Below are positions 12,576 through 24,660 of a stretch of DNA of 64,000 nt, piece by piece. The DNA is taken from the NCBI GenBank assembly GCA_950295325.1, contig OX485804.1, positions 12,090,001 through 12,154,000 of the forward strand, given 5' to 3'. Source of the stretch: Polytrichum commune. Lineage: Eukaryota; Streptophyta; Polytrichopsida; Polytrichales; Polytrichaceae. Each line of letters starts with the position of its first letter. The first letter of the stretch is position 1. Under the pieces are notes generated by a model. The model did no database searches. It was given only the letters and a program-made list of their open reading frames with translations, and was not told the DNA's origin. Made by a program: the position numbers and the translations under genes.

Positions 12576-12603
12576 TGTGATTCCTTACATGTAAGGAATC
12601 ACA
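12576..12603. repeat. 28-bp perfect palindrome
   Basis: TGTGATTCCTTAC followed by ATGTAAGGAATCACA reads the same on both strands over all 28 bases. It lies at the edge of the R1 copy (12590-12769). Confidence 0.85.
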
Positions 12604-12769
12604 TGTCAACATCTTCCGGTTTTGCTTTATTCATTTGAGGTATATTCTTCTATAGATTCCTCTCAAATGATGGGTATTTCTCTTGAAGTCTCGAACTTCA
12701 ACCGGTTATTTCTCAAACTCAATTGGTTCATTTGTAACTAACCGCCGGTTCTCCCGGAGCCTTGATGTC
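12590..12769 (-). repeat. dispersed repeat family R1, copy 1 (interrupted)
   Basis: In reverse complement this matches 43180-43440, 59300-59530 and 60165-60405. Shared blocks are GAACC(A/G)(A/G)TTGAGTTTGAGAAA, TAACCGGTTGAAGTTC, ACTTCA, GAGGAATCTATAGAA, AAAACCG(G)AAGATGT and CAACATGT. The copy is cut at 12769 by element A, whose target duplication CTTGATGTC lies in its edge. Confidence 0.7.
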
Positions 12770-13371
12770 AGAGTTGGGGAAGTTTTTGAAGCCTTAGTGG
12801 CTAATTGCCGGTCATTGCTACGAAGGGTCGGATTTTTTCCAATTTACATCGGCAAGAGCCGGTCTTTTGCAAAATCAATCGGCCAATTGCCTATATTTTC
12901 ATATTTTCATTGGCCAATATCCGATTAAATGGAATTCATATTGGCACTAATTGTTTAGAAAATGTATGAAAAGTTATTAGAAATCATTTCTTAGTACAAA
13001 ATCTTGAATAAGTGAAAAGAAAGGCACGTTCAAAACTTTGAATTTGAAGAGTTAATATCCTTGGCAGGAATTGAACCTAGCAATGCCTTCACCGCTTGAA
13101 GGCCAAGGAGCAATTGGATTTGGTCATGGAAAGGTTGCATGATTCAAAAAGTTTAAGGTTTAGGGTACTTCCTCAAGTGCATCATCAAATGCCCCAGTAA
13201 CTCACAAGAAGAATCGGCTACATTTCCGGGACATTTTCTGGTCCATCGGCTAATTGCCGGAGGATTGAAATTACAGTCGGATTGCCATCCGATGGTTGGA
13301 AATTTGGACCGGCCATGAGGGGAAATCCATCGGCTGATAATGAACTAGCCGTCGGTTTTCCCCGACCATTG
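12770..13371. mobile_element. 602-bp element A with 9-bp target duplication (MULE-like)
   Basis: The unit is about 90% identical by eye to 40949-41588. Both start AGAGTT(G/C)GGGA(A/G)GTTTTTG and end GGTTTTCCCCGACCATTG. Copy A is flanked by CTTGATGTC (12761-12769) and CTTGATGTG (13372-13380), a 9-bp target duplication with one mismatch. The termini are only weakly inverted (GTTGGGGAA against GGTCGGGGAA). A 9-bp duplication is the Mutator/MULE signature, so this looks like a non-autonomous MULE without long terminal repeats. It has no coding capacity. Relative to copy B it lacks about 38 bp in several small gaps. Confidence 0.75.
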
Positions 13372-15010
13372 CTTGATGTGCGCATGCTTGTCTCTTTCTT
13401 TGAAATAAATAAAGAGGGTACAAGGAGGGCCTACCTGCCAACTTACGACCCGTCCTTTGCAAACACGTCTCCATCCCATCCACCTTACGAACCCATCCGG
13501 AATCTATTACGTAAGCCCGTATGATTGAGTGTTTAGGGGTTCAAAAGTAGATTCCTCTAAAGTTGTAAAGTTCCACACATGTAGATGGAAAAAGTAAGTT
13601 CAAAGGGCACACATTTTGGTTCCTTGTAAAGCGCATTGATTGTACTCAAGCTTTAGTCTCCCAGCTATCGGAAGTAGGTCAACCTACGTCGTGAATACAG
13701 GTTGGGAGAGAATATTGCCTTGGAAATTTACGATAGTTTTAAGAACCTGGAAACGAGTTTTGAATGTTTTGTTAAACGTCATGAATTCAATTTCTAGACT
13801 TGTGAAGAATGACTTTTTTTTTATCACATGTATACTATACTTATGCGTAATTGCTAACAAGTAACGGAAATGGGTATGTGTATCTTATAATATGACCGTG
13901 TACCTACGTTATATTGGTATGGTCAGGCAATATACCAACATTCAAGGTTATATTATAATCTTTTAATTTTGGACATGTGGGTGGCTGAAACTTTGTGTGA
14001 ACAATCTTAACCCTACTCAACTTCCATTTGTACTATCAAATCTACCACACGAAGGTGCCAATTCCTTTGAACAAGCTTTGAAATTGGATTGAACTATTTT
14101 AGGCGATTTCGGTCAGTTCGACCTTGTCCTTCGTGGAAATTGCAAATTGGTGTCAAGATGAAGCAAGACTCAAGCACCTTCCCATAAGTAATTACAAACA
14201 AATACACTAAATACTCTTATTAGTGTGGGATGGAAAATTAGCATGGGCCTGACTTATTCTCTAGCTAAGGGGGAACTAACGTGGGTCCAAGACCCATGGT
14301 CTTCTCTAAGCCTTCATGAAGACTTTCGATCAACACATTAAATATTTTCTATAGGACAAAATTAACACAAAATAAAAGAATCACCCACATTATTTCTCTA
14401 GAAGAAAAATTAATGTGGCCCACACTAATTGTATACTAGAAATTTAGTGCAAGTTGAAAATTAATATAACCCACATTGCTTCTCGTGATGAGAATTAATA
14501 TGGACTCCAACAAATTAGGGGTTGTTGACATCATGGACCATGAAATTGTCCCAAGGCCCTGTAAAATATGTGATTGGTTGTTGAACTCCTCCTGGGATCA
14601 CTTTGGTTTACACCGAGGAAAAAAATGTTAGAGTGACCATGGAACTCGAGGTCCCCAAAAGACATATTCTAAGGCCTACATTATCCACAATCATGGTCCA
14701 ACGGGTTTTGTGGTGGGAGAGGCAAAAGAGGTACTCTAGTAAAAAAAAAAAGGCAAGGGCCCATGGCAAAAAAATGATGTAATAAAAAAATTACAACGAA
14801 ATTATTTTTTTGGGAAGAGAAAACGAAAACAAGAGAAAATAAGACAATGGTCAAACTTGATTTCTTCTTCTTTCATAACTGCCTTTTTTAGGCATAAATT
14901 AAAAAAATCATCATTGTCAATTTTGGACGCATGGTCATTCCTCTTGGTCCACATCTCGTTTACACCTTGTGAAGGGCCCACAGGCTTTGTAAATTGATAT
15001 TTCATAAGAA
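13372..15010. other. gene-free spacer between element A and the minisatellite
   Basis: No gene is recognised. Some short segments (CATGGACCATG near 14532 and CATGGTCC near 14692) resemble the core of the minisatellite that follows and may be seeds or remnants of it. Poly(A)-like tracts occur near 14740-14800. Confidence 0.4.
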
Positions 15011-15980
15011 ATGGGACCATGGGAAAAGACCATCTTTCATGATCCGACTTCATGGACCATGGGAAAAGGCCATCTTCCATGGCCCGACTTCATGGACCAT
15101 GGAAAAAAAGACCATCTTCCATGGCCCGACTTCATGGACCATGGGAAAAGACCATCTTCCATGGTTCGGCTTCATGGAGCACGGGAAAAGACCATCTTTC
15201 ATGATCCGACTTCATGCACCATGGGAAAAGACCATCTTCCATGGTCCGACTTCATGGACCATGGGGAAAGACCATCTTCCATTGCCCGACTTCATGGACC
15301 ATGGGAAAAGACCATCTTCCATGGTTCGGCTTCATGGAGCACGGGAAAAGACCATCTTTCATGATCCGACTTCATGCACCATGGGAAAAGACCATCTTCC
15401 ATGGTCCGACTTCATGGACCATGGGGAAAGACCATCTTCCATTGCCCGACTTCATGGACCATGGGAAAAGACCATCTTCCGTGGTCCAGCTTCATGGACC
15501 ACGGGAAAAGACCATCTTCCATGGTCCGACTTCTTGGACCATGGGAAAAGACCATCTTCCACAGTCCGACTTCATGGACCATGGGAAAAGACCATCTTCC
15601 ATGGTCCGGCTTCATGGACCATGGGAAAAGACCATCTTCCATGGTCCGGCTTCATGGACCATGGGAAAAGACCATCTTCCATGGTCCGGCTTCATGGACC
15701 ATGGGAAAAGACCATCTTCCATGGTCCGGCTTCATGGACCATGGGAAAAGACCATCTTCCATGGTCCGACTTCTTGGGCCATGGGAAAAGACCATCTTCC
15801 ACGGTCCGGCTTCATGGACCATGGGAAAAGACCATCTTCCATGGTCTGGCTTCATGGACCATGGGAAAAGACCATCTTCCATGGTCCGGCTTCATGGACC
15901 CCGGGAAAAGACCATCTTCCATGGTCCGGCTTCATGGACCATGGGAAAAGACCATCTTCCACGGTCCGGCTTCATGGTGG
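15011..15980. repeat. 40-bp foldback minisatellite, 24 units
   Basis: About 24 head-to-tail units of 40 bp run from 15021 (unit 3, 15101-15142, is 42 bp). Each unit contains CCATGGTCC, an 8-base spacer and GGACCATGG, so every unit can form a 9-bp stem; the linker GGGAAAAGACCATCTTCC is partly self-complementary too. Units 4-7 (15143-15302) are copied exactly as units 8-11 (15303-15462), a 160-bp higher-order duplication. Because 40 is not a multiple of 3, all three forward frames stay open for long stretches and carry the same peptide words (MDHGKRPSS, HGPWEKTIFHG); two reverse frames of 76 codons are open as well. I treat these frames as by-products of the repeat, not as genes. Confidence 0.95.
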
Positions 15981-16345
15981 ATGGTGCAAATCGGCCCTTG
16001 GTGCAGTTGGACGGGTGACGACATCTTGCTCACTTCCTCCGATTCCCTCTCTGCGCCTTCGCCTCCGCTCCTGCCGCGCCCGCCTCCTCCGCCACCTTAC
16101 GCCACTCACAGTTAAACGAAGTTAGCTCTCCTCGACTGCACAGCTTGGAGGAGCACACAACGGGGCGACATTCACACTCGCTCTCGCAATCTATTTTGCA
16201 TTTCCTGCGCGCCGGCACAACAAGAGGTGCCTCAGGTTGTGCGGCTGCATCCGGTACATATATATCACATTCATATCACATCTGGATTCCTCACTCACCG
16301 GAAGAATAAGGATACTCGAAGGTTGAGGTTTTTGAGGAGTTTAGG
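15981..16345 (+). promoter_or_regulatory. probable SMT1 promoter and 5' leader
   Basis: The 365 bp between the minisatellite and the SMT1 start includes a C-rich, GC-rich stretch (about 16025-16110) and a TATA-like ACATATATATCAC at about 16257-16269. A TATA box there would give a leader of roughly 50 bases. The transcription start is not determined by the sequence. A 62-codon reverse frame at 16030-16218 is judged spurious. Confidence 0.4.
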
Positions 16346-19300
16346 ATGGCGAAGCAGGGGGCGAGTCATCTGGTGAGCAACATCGGGGGAGTTTTATCCA
16401 AGGAGGAGGTTCTTAACTCCACCGATGCGTAAGTCTGATCAGTCTTCCCTTGCCTTTGTTCCCTTTTGGTTTTATGCCCGCATGGTATGGTTTCACGTGT
16501 AGCTGCGAGGTGGCGGTTGCTTCCATTCCTGCAGTTTTTGTTTTTGTTTTTGTTTTTCCTCGCGTCGCCTGAAGCCTGTTCTTCTTCTCGGGAACAGAGT
16601 CGATCTTTAGTTGTGTGTCCTCGTTGCTGGCTCCATATTTAGCTCATGCCTGAGGATATGCCTATCCGTGTGGCCAGTGATAGAAAGGGCTCTGCATTGC
16701 ATTGTATGTATCTCGAATAGCAAGAAGAGTGATTTGATCTCCACTGTTGAGTGTCGATGCGTCCGACCTCAATCGTGCTCTGGATGTGCACATGTCTTGA
16801 GTGTTGTGACTCTCCAAGATCTGGTAACTATCTTTCTGTCGGGGTGCTCCATTGTTGGCTGCGAGCTTCTCAAACTGTTACAAATACTTGAGCAGGTTTT
16901 TAATGCACAAAGACCTTTGCTCAACTGGAATTATTCAGCAATGTTTGTTTCCTGAGCAGCTGTGTGTAGAGTCCTTAGGTCTAGGGGCAGGTGATCACAT
17001 CCTGTGTACCGGTATTTGCTTCTGCTGGAAGACCCCGCCATGTCAATCTTTTTTTCGTTTTATTGGGCTATGGTGGACCTCACATAAGCATGAACTTGGA
17101 AGCCACTGCCTTCTGCAAGGGTCCATTCTCTTCTATAGCATTCGAAGATGATAAGTTGCTTCTCCAAGCAGAGATAGCTTTTATTGACTTTTTGGGAAAC
17201 CTTTTTGACTACATTCAGGTACGAGAAGTATCACGCTGTCCATGGCGGTGACAAAGAAGCCAGGAAGGCTAATTACACGGATATGGTAAATTCGCCAAAC
17301 CAGAAATATTTTCACTCGTTATTAGTCTTCAGAATACCGTTAATAGCTGCTCCATCCTCCAAATTAAGCCCTAGTTTAGTGGGTGTAATCAAATCAGGCG
17401 TTTGAGATTTTTGTACAAGCTGCCCGTTTCATTGGAGAGTTGCCTGTTTTTTTAAGTAGGAAGGGAGATCCAATCAAAACCCTCGGATGGAACATAAATT
17501 TTTAGGTGGACCTTGATCGTAAATTGTTCCAAAATTCCAAATCATTTCCATCCTGTCATTACTTCATTATATTGCATGGGGTCTTTGTAGATGACAATGA
17601 GTGTAATGTATGCTTGTTTCTGTGCCTAGTGTCACGTAAAGTTATATTAATTTAATTGACTTGCTCCAATGTACTTGCAGGTTAACAAGTACTATGATCT
17701 TGTGAACAGCTTTTATGAGTATGGGTGGGGGGAGAGTTATCATTTTGCCCACAGGTGTGTTCCAGGAAGACCATTACTTCTCGCATTTGTTTGACCTTAT
17801 CATAATCATGATAAATTTATCATCAATCATTCAAAAACTTACTGTGAAGATCCAGACAGTGAAGGAGTCCCTTATCGTGCAGTCATTCTCTAAGCCTGCT
17901 AAAGACTCCCCAACAGTGATGTTGATCAAGTTCATATCTTGATCCTGGATTTCTTTGTTTCTCCTTATCTACAGTCCAGGTTGAAGTTTCGTTTATTTAT
18001 TTATTTATAATTATTATCTTTTCCCAATAGGCAATATGCAACAACCGACTTATTGCTACAGACGTTTTGTGTTTAATGTTATGCATTATGTTCAAAAATT
18101 CTTCCATGCAGGTGGAATGGTGAGTCGCTACGAGAAAGCATCAAGCGTCACGAGCACTTTCTGGCTCTTCATCTCCACTTGAAGCCAGGAATGAAGGTCA
18201 AACTCTTCATTACATTCCTAGACCTGCATGTCATTCTGCTTTTTTGAGACAGTTTGACAAGGTAGATTCTTTATGTTACCTTGTAACAAACTGTAGAGGT
18301 CACCAGCATACCTTTTTGGATATTCATTACTGATGAATGGGGTGTGAGCTTCTGATGTCTTGGAAGGGAAAAAGTGCTAGTTTTGACTATTCTCGAAAGG
18401 AGTTGATTTGCTGACAGAATACAACGATCTTCTTTGTTCAGGTTCTCGATGTGGGCTGTGGGATTGGTGGGCCAGCACGAGAGATTGCGGGATTTAGGTA
18501 AGCTGATCTTAGTTCATTTTGTGATGGTTATTTGTAATGTTGAGCAGCTTTTACCAATAAAATCAAACTGCTGTTCTAATCAGTCATATTTCAAAGTGAG
18601 TGTGTAGTGTGTTATTAGATACTGATACCTCAAATGTGCGCTTGTGCTTCTTACAGTGGAGCTTCCGTGACAGGCCTCAACAACAATGACACTCAAATTG
18701 CTCGTGGCAAGGTGCTGTCTCAATCTCTCATATGTGAATTCTCAGTATTTTATATTTGGATTCTTTCCAAGCAGTGTGTTAGAGTCATTGTATTTGTTCT
18801 CTTTGTAGCAACGGAGTCCTTAGAGAAATTTCCTTTTATGGTGTCAGTATGGATTTCTCAACAAACTATGTCCATAATTCATGTTACTTGTATTAATGTG
18901 AAGAAACCTTGTTCTGTATCTCTTGAAGTTAATTAAGAAATGCTCTTCCGACTCTTACCTGTGGTTTCACAGCTGGTACACATTATGCAGTTCTGGTTGC
19001 AATTTCTTGAGCGATTTCTTGGGCCTGCAGGTTCTTACAAAGAAAGCTGGCCTTGAAAAGATTCAGGACTACCTGAAAGTAAGACAGCTACATCATCTTC
19101 TTTTCCGAATATCCCCTTAATTATGTAGGTCAAGGTGGGCCCTGACACTGTCTTATGTGGTTAATTAGACATCGGTTATAAATTGGTCGTTGGGGCTCTC
19201 AGTTGTCATTCATCCCAGATGTCATTTAAGCATGCTTAACATCTGTCCATGTACTGCTACAGGCAGATTTCATGAATATGCCTATTCTTGATAATACTTA

Positions 19301-21194
19301 TGATGCTGTTTACACCATTGAGGCATCCTGCCACGCCCCTGATCCTGTAAGCAATTTGACACTTACCAAGCTATGCTCGTCAGTTTTATCTTCAGAATGG
19401 ACTGGGATTTTGGCACATATGACCATAACATCCCTTGGCTTAATTTTTTTTGTCTTCTTTGTATCCGGTTTGGTCATGACAACCATGTGTTTGTGTTTGC
19501 AAATCCTAGGTTGCCTGCTACACAGAAATCAAGAGGGTTTTGAAACCTGGGCAGCTGTTTGCTGGTTACGAGTGGTGCATGACTGATGCCTTTGATTCCC
19601 AAAACAAGTCTCATCAACGTATCAAGGTGCATCTTCATGCACTGTGCATATCTGATTGTGTTTTCTGTGATTTTGGTTTTGTAGTTCTTTTTGCTTTCCA
19701 TGACACTATTAAATCCGAGATTTGGGACTTTTTTTTAGAGAGACAATCTATTGTACTCACTCACTTTGTACCTCGTGCAGGAAGAGATTGAACTGGGTAA
19801 TGGCCTTCCTGATATCCGTTCAACAAAGCAGGTCCTTGAGGCCCTCAGAACTGCTGGGTTTGAGGTACGATTCCTGCATGGAAGAGCCATTTAAATTTCG
19901 GAGCAGAAAATATAAATGCTTACAGTGTGCATTCATTAGTTTTGAATGTTTGTATAAACTCATCTTCAATTAGATGTTTGATATGTAGATCTGAAGCTCG
20001 AATTTCTTTGAACTTCATTGACACTAATCCTGCATAGGAATTTTGCTGGACTAAATTTTATTGACAAAATTTTCCCATTCTGCATGTGCTGCTCTGCCAA
20101 GCAGATTGTTATGGAATCAGACCTGGCAACCGTTTCCCCAGTACCGTGGTACCAGCCCCTAGACCCCAACCACTTCTCGCTGAGCACTCTACGTCTTACT
20201 CCAGTTGGCCGTTTCTTTACTCATAACATGGTAAATTGCTCTTCCCTTTTTATGTGTGTACTGATATGAATTATGGTTCTCTTTGCAGTGGTATTTCTAC
20301 GTGAAGTGCACTTGGCATTATGGTTGCAGTATTTGCTGTAGCTTGAAAGGCACATCTTCATCCTCGTGTTTTCGGAAATGGAATAACCATAATTTAAGTT
20401 TGAACTTACTAATAACACTTCTATGCATGTCTGTTGGTTGTGCTGTGCTGTTGTATCCCTAATTCTCTAGGCATGAGAGAACTTACAAATAGGATATGAA
20501 GTCATTGCAACTTTACTTAATACAGTCCAATCCAGAGTATATTGAGGACTCAACTTTCAATGTTGATTGCTTCCATATTGTTGCATGCACTACAGCTTAC
20601 CTGTTGACTTACACAGGTGCGGGTATTGGAAGCCCTGAAGATAGCTCCAGAGGGAAGCACCAGAGTGAGCACTTTCTTAGAGCAGGGTCTATTTGGACTA
20701 GTTGATGGTGGCAGGTAAGTCCCATCATTATCCTCTTTGATGACACTGGATTTTAGACACCTTTTCTATGTTGATTCTTGCAATCAGAGAGTACACAAGC
20801 ATGGCTAGAGGGTGTTCAGATTTAAATTTTTGGGCTTTCTATGTGTCAATTAAGCTGCTACTCAGCTTCTTTTGTGGACATACTACTAGGAGGACATACA
20901 TAAATGCATTGACACAAAGACAGGGAAAGCCATTACAGGGAGGCTCAGTGAGGCCTGTGTACACCATCTATTCCAATTTTTCTCTAGAAATCTGGTCATT
21001 CTTAGTGTTAGCAGCTACTGTTTACCGGGCAGTGCACTTTCTTCATTCTAACTTTGGGTTGATGATGGATATGTACTTGCATCTCTTCACAATGTATGAA
21101 GTTTTAATTTGTGACTTGATGTTTCATGGGTGCTGGCAGGATGGAGATCTTCACACCAATGTATTTCTTTGTTGTGCGAAAGCCTTTGGAATGA
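16346..21194 (+). CDS. SMT1: sterol C-24 methyltransferase (cycloartenol C-24 methyltransferase)
   Basis: Thirteen GT-AG exons (16346-16428, 17219-17285, 17681-17754, 18112-18196, 18442-18497, 18657-18711, 19031-19078, 19263-19346, 19510-19626, 19781-19864, 20105-20230, 20617-20714, 21140-21194) join without a frame break to 343 aa, close to the 336 aa of Arabidopsis SMT1. The enzyme moves a methyl group from S-adenosylmethionine to C-24 of cycloartenol, the first committed step of phytosterol synthesis, at the ER. Visible motifs: sterol-binding [11 protein letters not shown] (62-72), SAM motif [11 protein letters not shown] (104-113), [26 protein letters not shown], and the C-terminal [12 protein letters not shown]. 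There is no N-terminal hydrophobic segment of the SMT2 kind. The start ATG at 16346 is the first in-frame ATG of the exon. [10 protein letters not shown] replaces the Arabidopsis GKELNRLAGV. Confidence 0.97.
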
Positions 21195-21899
21195 ACTCCA
21201 ACATCAGTGGCAACCGTTGCAGAATTTTTGTCTGGTAACATACCATCTGTAATGCTGGTGGCTTTCTGAAAACTTTCTTCGAAGGAGTATCAGTTGATGC
21301 TTACGAGTATGTTGGGAACACATGTGTTCCTAAACATGCGTGGGATGCATGGGTTCTTTTCATAGAAATTGCTTTTTTGGGGGCACGAAAGGTATTCAGA
21401 GGTGATTGATAGGTCAAAAGTAACTGGAGGTGTATGATATACCATTCCCTCACATGTTCCCCCCCACCCTAAAATCTTGAAGCACAGGAGCATGCAGCAC
21501 AGGAGCATGCACCACGGCAGATTTTTTTTTTCTTTGACTAGCTTTGTTGGGTGTACTTTTATGATCTTTCTGAGGGAAATTAATTACATGTCATTGACAA
21601 TAAACATATCTACACTAGGAAAATCTAGTGTAGGATTTCAAGCTGCCTGGACATCTCAATCTCGCATGATACTGTCTTTCAGCAACTGAAAATAGTTTTG
21701 AGGTTGGAGTGTTTGGCAACCATACATAATTCTACACTAATTATTTAATTGATTAAAAGTGTGGTACATATTACACATTTAGTGGAACTCTTTCTTGGTC
21801 ATACTCATGGGAATAAAATTAGATTACCTTCAACTCAAGGACTTTTCTCAATGTTGAATGTGGATTGTACTCGAAGCAAACATTGGCACCATTCAAAGC
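21195..21899. other. SMT1 3' flank
   Basis: This should contain the SMT1 3' UTR. A possible AATAAA lies near 21599. A two-copy 15-bp duplication (CACAGGAGCATGCA) occurs near 21483-21512. No gene is recognised. Confidence 0.4.
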
Positions 21900-22170
21900 A
21901 AAATCATTGCTGTTTACTGCACCTTAAAATTGGTAGGTAGTTGACCATCCCGATCCGTAGAGATAACATATTATGCCACTATTGTTCTTACAATGTAGTT
22001 GAGAACAAGACACACTTTATTTTACTGTGACCTCTCTACAATTCCATCAGATGTAAGAGCCCTTCACTATTTGAGGATGTAGTAATATGGAAACTGAAGT
22101 CTTTCCTCCAATTGAACCATGAAGTTGATGTTAGCCTCACGGAGGCTTCTGCACTCCGTTATTTCAAAGA
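21900..22170 (+). pseudogene. LINE reverse transcriptase C-terminal fragment, copy 1
   Basis: One forward frame with a few stops reads DNILCHYCSYNVVENKTHF, then a stop where the family has a Cys, then PLYNSIR, PSLFEDVV, LKSFLQLNHEVDVSLTEAS. The pattern CxxC, acidic stretch, His, PLYN...R is the small zinc-binding region after the reverse transcriptase domain of plant non-LTR retrotransposons. It is decayed and promoterless. A second diverged copy lies 700 bp downstream in the same orientation. Confidence 0.65.
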
Positions 22171-22639
22171 GTTTACATATTTGATGTATTTTTATTCCTG
22201 TAGAGACTTTTAGCTCTCTGGATTTTTAAAATGAATACTATATCATTAAGCAAGACAAATGTTTGCATGTATCTACTCATGAGAGAATCTACCAAATTTG
22301 TGCGAGCATGGTCTTTCAATACACCAATGGGGAAGTGTCTTGAAAAGGAAAAAAACTTCAAAATGTGATTCCAAGCAGGTCATGGTGTTAAAAATATTCA
22401 TGCAATGGTATATGTGCATATATCAAGTGGGTATCAACATTGGATTGAAATTGGATCAACATTAGATTAACATTTGTCAAACAAGGATTTAGCACTTGGT
22501 ACAAATCGACAAGCATGTGAAAGGCATCATGGGGTTTATCTCATTAGGAAACCCATGACAAAAACCCAACCACATCAAAAATTACATTCAATGATATCAA
22601 GGAGGCTATTCTTGTTAAGGAATGAAACTCTTTCCACCT

Positions 22640-22940
22640 CAAGAAATTTTTCAAGCACAAATGTGGATTGTACTTGAAGTAACTATTGACACCATCACAA
22701 CGAAAGATCATTGTTGCTTATTGCACCTTCAATCATAGACTTGCCATTAAAATCGGATGGTGTTTGAGTGCCCCTATCTCTAGAGATAATAGATTATGTC
22801 ATTTTTTCTCTTACAATGCAGTTGCAAATGAAGCACACTCTATGTTGGAGTGTCAACTATGTAATCCCATTAGAGATAAGTTTCCATCACTATGTAGTAT
22901 TAGGAAACTTCAAAATCAATTTCATTTCATTGGAAATTGA
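22640..22940 (+). pseudogene. LINE reverse transcriptase C-terminal fragment, copy 2
   Basis: The frame 22686-22940 reads NHRLAIKIGWCLSAPISRDN, then RLCHFFSYNAVANEAHSMLE, CQLCNPIRDKFPSL. It is the same region as the fragment at 21900-22170, with the second Cys of the CxxC changed to Phe. The shared segment also includes the upstream block AATGTGGATTGTACT, so the pair is a diverged duplication of about 300 bp. Confidence 0.65.
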
Positions 22941-23939
22941 ATGATGTGATAACATCTAGGTCGAGTAGTTTATACGCACACTCATACCCATAATGATACC
23001 CGGGTTGAAGTCATATACCCGCACAATAATGGTTCTATGTTTTCCAAAGTGGGTACATGAAATGACCAACTTGTGATTAGGTTAGAGATGTGAATGGGCT
23101 TCATGATAATCATGGCTCTCAATGGCCATGGTTTCTTCTACCCAACTGAATAGCTTATTATTGGCCTTCTGTATTGGAATCGTAACCGTCATAAATTTGC
23201 AACATTAATCGATCCATGGCAAATAAATGTTTGTCCAACCCTGATAGCAAGGGCAATCTGTAAGTTACAGACGAGGATGGCAAAGTTGTAAGTTGCAAAA
23301 TCTGAGGGGACTGGCAATTTCTCCGTTTCGTGTTAGCAGCCAAGACAAAATCATTTGAATGTTCGACACAAAGTTTCCTTTTGTGATGGTGAAGCAGCCG
23401 GATTCCAGTCACCCCTCGGCATTCTTTCCATTACAAGGGTTTTGGAGTGGTTTTTGACGGCCTTTTGGAATCTAAAAGAAATGTTTCATCCTCAATCAGC
23501 ATGTACAATTGGAATTTTTTTTGCGGTGTTGTAGAAAATGCATCCACCACATGTGTCTTGTGTAGAGAACAAGTGGTACTCGCACTTAGGGTTTGCTTGG
23601 TCGCGAGTAAAATTCTCTGTAAATCTCATGACACATTGTTTGGTGAATTGTCTAGAGTTTTAAAAACTCCAAGCCGTCAATTTGAATAGAAATCTGGCTC
23701 AGTTGTCGGATCTCTCCGTTCTTTGATTTACTATCAATAGGGAGCCCCGATGTGAGACGGGTTTAAAAAAAAAAAGGGGATGAAGATTCTTTCACCATCT
23801 TGCCTTCCGCACCAATAATGATGATCTTATACTGGTGTTGCCGTGGTTCTGTCTACTTGTTAAAAATGCACAATTTCTTCATGAGAGTCAAAATTTAGAC
23901 GACAAATATAGAGAGTGGGGAATTATCCGGGGGACGGGC
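22941..23939. other. spacer without recognised gene
   Basis: No recognised gene or repeat. A reverse frame of 84 codons at 23158-23412 shows no family features. Confidence 0.4.
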
Positions 23940-24535
23940 GGAAATCGATGATGCACAGCCGCATGGAAGTTGATACATAGCATGGTGTTTGAAGCTCGCG
24001 ACACACAAAGTGAAGAGGATGTTGTATGCGTCCCCAAGGAGGGTGAAGAGCCCTCGGTCGAAGGCTCCGTCCACGGACCATTCAAGTTCAAAAATCCCGT
24101 CGGCCGAGTACTCAAGCACGCCACGAGATGCCGTGGTCGCCTCCCAACACATGCAGCGGGAAAGAAACATCAGCAGCAGCACTCGGGCGGCCTCCATTAA
24201 CAAAGAGATCCCAAACTACATCGGCTCCACATCGGCCGAGTATACACCCAAAATCCCCAGCATGTGTCGGCCGCGCCCACAACAACAACTCTCGCCTGAG
24301 AAGGTGCCCCCGGGGAGCCGCACGCAATACCCCTCGCCCACGCGGTCCTCATCCTATCGCAAGGCCGAGAGTAGCAACAGTAGCTTGAACCCGCCCATCG
24401 TCCAAGAATTCAACCTAAGCACTTCGATCGACCCCCTCGAGTCACTTCGGCGGCCAGCAACATCGAGCTCTCCTTACAGGTCCGCCCTCTCGTTCTTTTC
24501 AATCACCTCTCTTGCAACATTCACGTCCTAAGTCT
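23940..24535. other. GC-rich island with overlapping long frames
   Basis: Base composition is clearly GC-richer than the flanks. A forward frame (23989-24531, 180 codons; Ser/Pro-rich, for example PSPTRSSSYRKAESSNSSLN) overlaps a reverse frame of 102 codons (23895-24203; for example GVLEYSADGIFELEWSVDGA). CGGCCGAGTA occurs near 24101 and 24234. I cannot tell which strand, if any, codes. It may be a decayed exon, a promoter CpG-type region, or part of a gene with the CT tract downstream as its leader. Confidence 0.3.
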
Positions 24536-24635
24536 CTTTGCAACACCGAAAACCAAATGACCAACGACCTTTTCCAAACTCCATACTCCTCTCTCTTGCA
24601 ACATTCACCATCTTCCCCGCCATTGGGATCTCTGA

Positions 24636-24660
24636 TCTCTCTCTCTCTCTCTCTCTCTCT
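24636..24660. repeat. (TC)n microsatellite
   Basis: A 25-bp run of TC. Such tracts are common in plant 5' leaders, and a donor-like CG|GTAGGT follows at about 24686, but no coding exon could be tied to it. Confidence 0.9.

Noticed and set aside
13060-13130. tRNA-like segment in elements A and B (reverse complement has GGTTCAATTCCTGCC after a stem with loop AAGCGGT)
   Set aside because: No T at the position before the anticodon, no acceptor or D arm, and no box A. It is duplicated only as part of the element.
14994-16125. Forward frames of 373, 303 and 214 codons and two reverse 76-codon frames
   Set aside because: All lie in the 40-bp tandem array; the same peptide words appear in every phase because the period is not a multiple of three. 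There is no splice or start context.
20768-21238. 156-codon forward frame at the end of SMT1
   Set aside because: It spans SMT1 intron 12 and overlaps exon 13 in a frame different from the conserved [12 protein letters not shown].
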